Shown here: positions 58,401 to 61,234 of the stretch, in pieces
Numbering within the stretch: the stretch's first letter is position 1
How the letters are laid out: the number at the start of each line of letters is the position of its first letter
Source of the DNA: Mycolicibacter heraklionensis
Lineage (GTDB): Bacteria > Actinomycetota > Actinomycetes > Mycobacteriales > Mycobacteriaceae
Assembly (NCBI RefSeq): GCF_001021505.1
Contig: NZ_LDPO01000018.1
Span: 1 to 64,000 of the forward strand
DNA: 64,000 nucleotides
Reading direction: 5' to 3'
Program-made: the position numbers and the translations under genes
Notes under the pieces: model-generated
Database searches by the model: none
The model's input: only the letters and a program-made list of their open reading frames with translations
Told to the model about the DNA's origin: nothing

Positions 58401-59753
58401 AGCTCCACCAACGGCGGCGCCATCTCTGACAGTCACGCGATCGCGGGCCAGAACAGCAACACCGCGATTGGTGGTAATGCAACGGTCTCGGCTGATGGCA
58501 CCGATAGCAGTATCAGCGGTACCACCGCCACCGGCGGCAACGCGGGCGGTGGCACCAACGGCGGCATCGGTGGTGGCGGTGGTTCAGCCACGGTGACGGC
58601 AACCGCGGGCGGCGCCGTGCATGACACCCTCGTCGAGGGGGCGGCCGGTGGCGCTGGTGCAGATGGCGGTCAGGGCGGTCTCGGCGGATCGGCCGCCGTG
58701 ATTGCGGTCGGTGCCGGCAGCACCATCACTGGAACCGCCACAGCCGGCGGCGGTGGTACTGGTACCGGTGCGGGGAGCATCGGCGGTAGCGGTGGCGGCG
58801 GTTACTTGCAGGTCGACCATGAGGGCGGCACCATCGGTGGCGGCGGCAACACAGCTGTGGCGCAGGGTGGCACGGGTGGTAACGCCACCAATGGCGGTAA
58901 GGGCGGTCAGGGCTGGTTCGGTGAGCTGGAGGTCGGTAACGATCAACCGGTTGGCAGCGGTGGCGTTGCCTACGGCACTGCCACCGGCGGTAACGGCGGT
59001 AACGCCGACGGCGTCGGCAGTGTGGGCGGCAAGGGCGCGACCGGCATCATCCAGAGTGCTCGGCCCGAGGGCGGAAACGTCGGTGGGACAGCGCACGGAA
59101 CCGCCACCGGAGGCAATGGCGGTGACGCCACCAATGGCGGCAAGGGCGGTGCCGGCGACCGCGGAAGCATCTTGGCCGGCGGCGTCGGTTCCGAAGCCTC
59201 CGGCGTCTCTCTCGGCGGCAACGGCGGCGATGCGGACGCTGCCACCGCTCAGGGCGGTATGGGTGGTTCGGCCAACTTGAGTGCCTTCAACGCCACTGCC
59301 AGCGGCACCTTGACCGCTGGCGACGGCGGCGACGGCCACGGCGGCAACGGCGGACTGGGCGGTCGTGCGTGGTTGCAGGCAACCTACCCGGGCACTGAGA
59401 TTGTGGACAGCATCGCGACCGGCGGCCGAGGCGGTGACGGCGGCGTCAACGGCATCAACGGTGCGATCGGCGGCGCCGGTGGTGCGGGCGGATGGGGCAA
59501 TGTCCAACTGCAGAACGCGGGCGGTCCCACGTCTGTCACCGGCAGCGTCGGCATCGGTGGTGCTGGCGGTGCCGGTGGTGCTGGCGGTACGTACGTCTCT
59601 CCCAGCCTCAACGGTGTCGGCGGCAAGGGCGGTGCTGGCGGCACCGGCGGCTTCAACGGGCAGTCGGGTACTGGCGAGAACGGGACTGACGGCGGACCTG
59701 GCGGGGCCGACGGTACGCCGGGCACTGCCGGCAGCAATGGAGCCAGTCACTGA
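46404..59753 (+). CDS. Giant exported PGRS/solenoid protein, 4,449 residues (gene 7, leader class C)
   Basis: ATG 46404 begins MSRHRQSGRK..., with AAGGGG eight bases upstream. Residues 1-43 are a signal peptide (SNRVFGAGTAVSAFLAFG, AHA|D). Residues 44 to about 150 match gene 6 (DFDDLLVDLLGADLGNAVAD, LDPGSWSPFFDGLG, ASFNWGDIDWFRPFGDG). PGRS repeats follow, with YDAATDATAAAG, YDAVAAGAAAG and FNGTDSTTAGVSG blocks and aromatic islands (NIYYNPLKP, YDHSVVGG, SDYNPGKAGNGG). Ten glycines at residues 2917-2926 mark the switch to a Thr/Ser/Val-rich repeat (VTGGNGG, ITGSSVTGG, ASGTATGGNGG) that fills the last third. A short unusual insert, SAFSLFSVDGTDRV, occurs near 55940. The order of C-terminal modules differs from gene 6. 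The present stop at 59751-59753 lies before an out-of-frame copy of the gene 6-type tail, so the original C-terminus has probably been lost. Export and fibrous surface architecture are inferred; no catalytic domain is visible. Confidence 0.92.
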   Translation: MSRHRQSGRKIHRSNRVFGAGTAVSAFLAFGLGPWAAAPPAHADFDDLLVDLLGADLGNAVADLGANWGDQAAWAVVLDPGSWSPFFDGLGDQAMWDAILADLNLAGIGAASLDVPGAADASFNWGDIDWFRPFGDGADGTALHPDGYAGGWIYGTGGAGWDADGTGTGIDGGAGGQGGLFGGDGGAGGDGYLGGDGGDGGAAGLFAWFSQGGAGGNGGDAVTAGGVGGTGGIGGDAALWGLFSTAGVGGQGGDGLAGAAGLAGSFANGGDGNGGNGNNGGAGGNGGAGGRGSYLFGAGGKGGAAGNGGAGGAGGQGADGVDGTSSEIDGASGGNGGVGGNGGAAGVAGAGGAGGWFIANAASGAAGTQGVGGLGGNGGGGGDGLDGADGADGTATHVDGSAGEAGGAGGNAGLAGAGGQGAGGQADSGAAGTAGKGGSGGVGGKGYDAATDATAAAGTAGGNGGAGGNAGLGGLETDGSRADSGVAGAGGAGGDGKDGAAGAAGTALDPDGKAGGAGGAGGNGGQGGLEANGTTHAAQGAGGDGGAGGKGGAGYDAVAAGAAAGTSGGNGGVGGDGGAGGTGSTAGTHGAGGIGGKGGSGTDGADGSIGLAGNASDPDGGAGGNGGNGGNAGVGGAGGDSGNGNHAASGSSGVAGKGGNGGVGGAGYDAASDNGAASGTAGGNGGAGGNAGVGGVEANGSRAAAGAAGVGGKGGNGSDGQDGVAGSQANPDGTAGQAGGAGGNGGQGGLNADNTRAADGDGGNGGAGGKGGNGYEGLDGATAGAAGENGGNGGAGGAGGVGGTGTNAGLHGLGGVGGNGGSGGDGATGGNGADGTATHVDGTAGQTGGAGGNAGKGGVGGDSGNGSTAASGNDGSAGVGGKGGAGGKGFDGVNGSTGRVDGTNGGAGGAGGDGGQGGLQTNGTRAAQGDGGDGGAGGKGGNGLEGVAGATAGASGTNGGAGGNGGAGGVGGHGTNNGAAGAGGVGGNGGNGGAGAAGATGTDGTASHVDGTAGGNGGAGGNAGKAGSGGLSGGGVAAAGGTDGNAGVGGAGGQGGKGFNGTDSTTAGVSGANGGAGGAGGNGGLGGLQVDGSTRAADGVGGNGGAGGSGGAGYSGKAGADATVAGATGGAGESGTNGGNGGAGGAGGTGSVAGQQGVGGNGGAGGSGGAGGKGAAGAAGTASHVDGGDGGAGGAGGNAGKGGTGGAGFGGPAANGVAGTAGVGGAGAAGGAGYAGADSTTAGVSGANGGAGGAGGNGGLGGLQADGTTHAAQGNGGAGGAGGKGGAGYDAVAAGAAAGTSGTNGGAGGNGGAGGSGATTGAHGAGGVGGAGGSGTDGADGTAGTAGTAEDRTGTAGGNGGDGGNAGAGGAGGSSGGGNYASAGTNGSAGKGGNGGAGGSGYDAASDATAAAGTSGGNGGVGGNAGHGGQQVGGGHAADGTAGVGGNGGDGKDGAVGNAGTAADPDGTAGGKGGAGGNGGQGGLNTDGSHAAQGDGGDGGAGGTGGAGYDAAADNGAAPGASGGKGGVGGDGGVGGTGATAGVDGAGGVGGAGGSGADGADGSIGQAGSASDPTGGTGGDGGDGGNAGAGGAGGLAGGTGAQAASGANGAAGKGGNGGAGGAGYDAATDSTAAAGTAGGDGGVGGNAGHGGLEVGGGRGADGAAGVGGNGGDGKDGAVGSESHTAGVAGGDGGTGGAGGNGGQGGLEANGIDRANLGNGGAGGAGGKGGDGYSGHSSVAAGSDGENGTSGGSGGTGGKGGTGFVGGAGGAGGLGGNGGNGGDGYTAEAGSGDSGTDGGNAGTGGVGGNGGAGGSSATGTAGNGGNAGSGGNAGTAGKGGDGAGGGGGNTAGAGGKGGDGADGGAAGSVGLAGAGAGGSDGNTGSAGTDSAGGDGGAGGDAQGLQADGVTGQAGGQGGAGGAGGSHANGGAGGAGGAGATGAAGIDGATAGASATTAGGTGGKGGAGGAGGAGGVISGVSGNGGQGGEGGTGGAGGSGVDGAAGTDNSGNTGVAGGKGGTGGNATVGGDGGAGGAGGAAGAAGGGGSGQHGAGGVGGSGGVGGNAGNGGNGGDGGDGDGASNIAAGKGGDGGTGGLVGRGGAGGAGGDNGDGTSAADGSQGAVGLGGDGGNGGDGGDGVGQLPDGTGQAGGAGGNGGDTALFGQNIYYNPLKPAGNGGAGGNGGAGAAGADNAAGDGFAGGAGGAGGNGGNGGYQNGHGGNTTGAGGAGGKGGAGGEGGAATGLIGNGGTGGKGGAGGVGGWAGSAENPGSLSDGYDHSVVGGNAGNGGEGGVGGGGGESNAGTGGTGGAGGVGGEAGRGGWGSLQGTDGGNGGVGGNGGNGGVGGNGVIGGTGGAAGDGGTGGTGGHGGYGSPGFAAGDGGLGGAAGNGGVGGAGGQGVDAASGGVGGAGGNGGLGGRGGTAGNPGSVAGAPGRDGGLGGNAGSGGNAGAGGAGAGDAADGANGHGGDGGLGGRGGQAAAGAGTDANGNGYDGGNGGAGGAGGAGGQGIGGVGGGNGGRGGQGGQGLNGAAGANATAGSGLDGGKGGNGGDGGAAGQGGTGTDGGQDGAVGAGGWAGSGGAGGKGADGASGIAAGNGGAGGNGGAAGAGNNVNPDASDYNPGKAGNGGVGGAGGNQGAGTAAGNGGAGGNGGDATGGAAGIGGAGGAGGTGSTSNGGSGGAGGNGGDAGPTPSATGPGVDGVAGGAGGAGGAGGNGIGGGTGGKGGAGGTGSDGTNGADAVTPGAAGGNGGNAGAGGTGGAGGKGGTGLSGSAGGQGGNGGTGGTGGKGGDGGDGADGGTGLLAGKGGNGGNGGSGLGGAAGAGGTGGTTGASGTVGAAGTGGTGGNGGDGGDASGLIGGIPQSGGSGGNGGNGGVGASGGTGGVGGTGAGVGAGAFGGDGGVGGVGYLGSGDIGYGGGGGGGGGGAYVGGTGSTSGSTVTGGKGGDGANGTVSGPGAPGLTGGVATLVIDGTVENVEITGGNATADYAGGAANVIVDATSTITGGSITGGNAGNGGAGGDATLAATNGAAITGSSVTGGNGGDSYAGGAAVINADGAGVTVTDVTLVGGNAGNGGDGGGATVTVDTGSSVTDTEVTGGNGGDGGAGGSATVYATGDSTIEESSATGGDASASAAGGEASITADNGSHVTNSHVTGGNGGGGNGGSESARGVSAFSLFSVDGTDRVGGAATIAATNGGVITDAYAYGGAGGIGTDGGVGGAGGEAAVLADGTGSTATGSAYGGTGGAGTGGIGGAGGRGAVEATGTNSSASGTGTGGNGGDGIDGGKGGAGAEGSTNASAYGTADGDSVGGNGGTATGENSVGGDGSGGWVQAGYGGPVGGTATGDATGGDGGDATGGGTGGNGGLAVVLSNGVGAEAHGSAFGANGGSGLDGGTGGDARAAGTGQVAATADGSYASGIGKGGDAGDGLGGGNTGGGGSTGWLQASGVNSTVTGTATGGAGGDGHDGLAGAGGGRGSLQAIGEGAQILNSHANGGDGGAGYVTSAASGGTSNFLVYDDATVSNVTATGGDGTDGFAGGLVKVELHGSGSSVADTTLAGGEASVGGAGGSATVTATTGGSVAGSSLVGGAAGSGTSGGAGGAATVSASNGASVTNGDAAGGTGGGGTDVGVGGAGGAGRITADGLTSTITDGAATGGNGGTADGAGSVGGAGSDADVTAALGGSVTAGTATGGSGGNATAGGAGGAGGYSAVTAGVEGGTGGSASGDGHGGTGGNADGAGSVGGKGGSGNIQGGFVRTGIGGNDGSASGTATGGNGGGATGGGKGGSGSTGSVVAGGAGAVANGTANGGAGGDGLSGGVGGNGSAGQVGAFAAGSQASGTASSGNGGDATGAGSVGGNGTIGNIQAFGQNSQASGTATGGDGGAASAGGRGGTGGQGRIVANADDSIATGSTATAGDGGSGVGGVNASGALGGQAYVFAGTLGDAASGGNITGSTAIGGDASSTVNGGIGQVEAINGTITNSSAIGSDGGAAGLGGYATVSSTNGGAISDSHAIAGQNSNTAIGGNATVSADGTDSSISGTTATGGNAGGGTNGGIGGGGGSATVTATAGGAVHDTLVEGAAGGAGADGGQGGLGGSAAVIAVGAGSTITGTATAGGGGTGTGAGSIGGSGGGGYLQVDHEGGTIGGGGNTAVAQGGTGGNATNGGKGGQGWFGELEVGNDQPVGSGGVAYGTATGGNGGNADGVGSVGGKGATGIIQSARPEGGNVGGTAHGTATGGNGGDATNGGKGGAGDRGSILAGGVGSEASGVSLGGNGGDADAATAQGGMGGSANLSAFNATASGTLTAGDGGDGHGGNGGLGGRAWLQATYPGTEIVDSIATGGRGGDGGVNGINGAIGGAGGAGGWGNVQLQNAGGPTSVTGSVGIGGAGGAGGAGGTYVSPSLNGVGGKGGAGGTGGFNGQSGTGENGTDGGPGGADGTPGTAGSNGASH
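47742..50103 (+). repeat. Degenerate long-period repeat in the PGRS half of gene 7
   Basis: Aromatic anchors after GKG or GAG fall at 47742 (YDAATDATAAAG), 48405 (YDAASDNGAASG), 49071 (FDGVNGS), 49578 (FNGTDSTTAGVSG) and 50103 (YAGADSTTAGVSG), spaced 663, 666, 507 and 525 bp. The equivalent part of gene 6 shows the same blocks about every 324-345 bp (33191, 33515, 33854, 34181, 34526). The unit therefore seems to be about 110 residues, often paired. Confidence 0.65.
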
Positions 59754-59989
59754 TCGGGCAACGGCCAGCGGTACGTCGACCGGCAGCGTCGGCGGTGAAG
59801 GCGATGGCGGACAGGGCGGCAACGCCGGAAGCAGCCGGATCAACGCACTGGGTGAGAACACCTCCGCTACCGGCGGCGACGCCACCCGTGGCGACGGTGG
59901 CAAGGGCAGCGCAGGCGGTACCGGCGGCGCCGGTGCGGACGGCAACATTGCAGCCACACTTCGGGGCCAACGGCGCGGACAACCCGTAA
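59754..59989 (+). pseudogene. Out-of-frame relic of a gene 6-type C-terminal tail
   Basis: Directly after the gene 7 stop, the frame one base ahead reads DRATASGTSTGSVGGEGDGG and then QGGNAGSSRINALGEN. This corresponds closely to gene 6 from about 45622 (ASGTSKGGAGGEGDGG, NAGTSRITALGEN). After GADGNI it loses the homologue's central 40 or so residues and changes frame again. It ends FGANGADNP-TAA at 59989, where gene 6 ends LGADGANNP-TAA. The terminator follows 21 bp later, as in gene 6. This was therefore once the end of a coding sequence. Confidence 0.8.
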
Positions 59990-60000
59990 CCCCGAACCCG

Positions 60001-60048
60001 CCAAACCAGTCGCGGCCCGGTCTTCCGACCGGGCCGCGGTGGTTTTGG
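60001..60048 (+). terminator. Terminator hairpin after the gene 7 tail relic
   Basis: A perfect 12-bp stem (60011-60022 with 60027-60038, loop TTCC) is extended outward by CCAAACCA pairing with TGGTTTTGG, with small bulges. GGTTTTGGG follows the inner stem. Its core is the same as that of the gene 6 terminator at 46047-46080. Confidence 0.82.
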
Positions 60049-60283
60049 GACGCCGCTGACGACCGGAAGCACTTAAAGTTTACTGAGATTATTTTTCCGT
60101 CTCGTACCAGATGCTGGACCGTTAACCTCGCGCGGATGCGAGTTACCGACCCCGGCATCGTCCGATATCGCGCAGCTGAACCACGGTAATTAGCCCATCA
60201 AATCTGGATCAGCCCAGCTCGGGTGGCTGTTGGTCGGCGACGGCCGCCGGGCCGCACCATAGCCCTCATCATTAGAACCACTC
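60049..60283. other. Gene-free spacer, nothing recognised
   Basis: About 235 bp between the gene 7 terminator and the orphan promoter. Composition is mixed, with a short T/A-rich patch near 60075-60095. I see no gene, no PGRS repeat and no convincing regulatory motif. Confidence 0.5.
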
Positions 60284-60311
60284 TTGACTAAGCGAAGAAT
60301 GTCATTAGCGT
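60284..60311 (+). promoter_or_regulatory. Orphan copy of the gene 6/7-type promoter (TTGACT-N16-TAGCGT)
   Basis: TTGACT at 60284-60289 and TAGCGT at 60306-60311 are again 16 bases apart. The nine bases TTGACTAAG are identical to those before gene 7. No intact gene follows on this strand. A PGRS 3' fragment begins 53 bases downstream, and the GtrA gene lies on the other strand. Confidence 0.55.
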
Positions 60312-60363
60312 GAGAACTAAGTTATTGACGGTTAGCCGTCCGTCCGCGCGGGAGGTCGGCTAG

Positions 60364-60444
60364 AACAGCCTCGGGGGAGTCGAAGGGAACGGCGGTGCCG
60401 GTGGCGGGGGGACCACCGGTACCGCCGGCGCCGACGGCATCTAG
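60364..60444 (+). pseudogene. PGRS 3'-end fragment, remnant of a deleted gene
   Basis: Between a TAG at 60361-60363 and a TAG at 60442-60444 lie 26 codons reading NSLGGVEGNGGAGGGGTTGT followed by AGADGI. The composition and the Gly-Ala-Asp ending look like the C-terminus of a PGRS protein. There is no start codon or leader. It lies where the start codon would be expected relative to the orphan promoter at 60284-60311, so the body of a PGRS gene appears to have been deleted. Confidence 0.5.
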
Positions 60445-60510
60445 GGGGCCGATCGGCCGTAGCGCCGCAGCGTCGGTGCTCGCTGCTGAGATCCGTAACG
60501 GGCAGTCGTT

Positions 60511-60921
60511 TCAGCGCGCCCGGAAGATCAGCGTCCGCTGCACCACGAAATTGATGACGGTGGCAGTGCCCTGCGCCGCCACGAACGCCACCGGCAGCGC
60601 CCACCGCTGGTAGTCCAGTAGCTGCAGGCACAGGTGGTTGATCCCCACCTGGACAGCGAACGTCAACGCGTACAGGGCCATCACCGCGACGAACCGCCCG
60701 GCGTGGGCCGAGGACTGAAACGTCCACCGTCGGTTGATCAGGTATGCGGTGGTGGTCCCGGCGACGAAGCTGCACCCCTTGGCGATGTCGACCGGCACAC
60801 CCGCCCCGAGGTACAGCAGCAGGTACAGCCCGAAATCCACTACCGCCGACAGTGCCCCGGTGACCAGAAAACGCCACACCTGCGTCGAGAGCTGCAGGGG
60901 GCGGGGTGTTGTCTCGGCCAC
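60511..60921 (-). CDS. GtrA-family four-helix membrane protein (Rv3789-like)
   Basis: The start is GTG (60919-60921, complement) with AGGA seven bases upstream; the stop TGA is at 60511-60513. The 136-residue protein has a short soluble N-terminus and four hydrophobic segments, about residues 18-39, 46-62, 76-97 and 107-127. Between helices 2 and 3 lies the conserved AYLINRRWTFQ signature, and it ends in INFVVQRTLIFR. Length and motifs fit the GtrA/DPMS-associated family (PF04138), whose members help move or modify polyprenyl-phosphate-linked sugars at the membrane. From memory it closely resembles M. tuberculosis Rv3789, linked to arabinogalactan/lipoarabinomannan assembly and normally next to dprE1. 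Here no dprE1 follows; its 3' side faces PGRS relics. It is the only gene on the - strand, converges with gene 7 and diverges from gene 8. I am confident of the family. Whether it is the Rv3789 orthologue or an extra copy is open. Confidence 0.9.
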   Translation of the reverse strand: MAETTPRPLQLSTQVWRFLVTGALSAVVDFGLYLLLYLGAGVPVDIAKGCSFVAGTTTAYLINRRWTFQSSAHAGRFVAVMALYALTFAVQVGINHLCLQLLDYQRWALPVAFVAAQGTATVINFVVQRTLIFRAR

Positions 60922-61234
60922 CCGGGAATCCTAATCAGCTGCCCGCTCAACCTCGACCCGCAGGTACATATCAGGAAGCCTATGTATTTCACAGTTTTTT
61001 GGTCAGTGTGAGCGGTTTGAGTTTTCCTGTGATCCGTTTCATATTTAGACACGTGTCCAATTTGACCGGGGGCATCGGTCGGAAATCCACTGTTCACCGG
61101 CATTTCAACAAGTTCCCAGGTTGTTGATTTCCGTCCGGTTGCCGTCGTCGCCGGCGCTCTGTTACCTTAACGGCGGCTTAGCAATTTACGACTCTGTCAG
61201 CCGCCAAGAGCTAATCCTTACCTGAAGGGAAAAC
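60922..61234. promoter_or_regulatory. Divergent intergenic region between the GtrA gene and gene 8
   Basis: These 313 bp must hold the promoters of both genes. A 10-bp perfect palindrome, GACACGTGTC, lies at 61048-61057 and could be an operator. For gene 8, TTGCCG (61139-61144) and TACCTT (61163-61168), 18 bases apart, form a possible promoter of moderate quality. GAAGGGAA (61224-61231) is a good ribosome binding site for ATG 61235. No TTGACT-N16 element of the gene 6/7 kind is present. No gene is visible. Confidence 0.45.

Noticed and set aside
60327..60340. Hairpin GACGG-TTAG-CCGTC as a terminator of the GtrA gene
   Set aside because: Only a 5-bp stem, 170 bp from the stop codon, with no T-run in the right direction. 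Too weak to call.
60395..60613. Small + strand frame overlapping the GtrA gene
   Set aside because: It runs antisense through the conserved GtrA coding region and reads the PGRS relic out of frame, so it is a shadow.
60906..61127. 73-codon + strand frame between the GtrA gene and gene 8
   Set aside because: Overlaps the GtrA start and its upstream region, has no ribosome binding site and no recognisable features.
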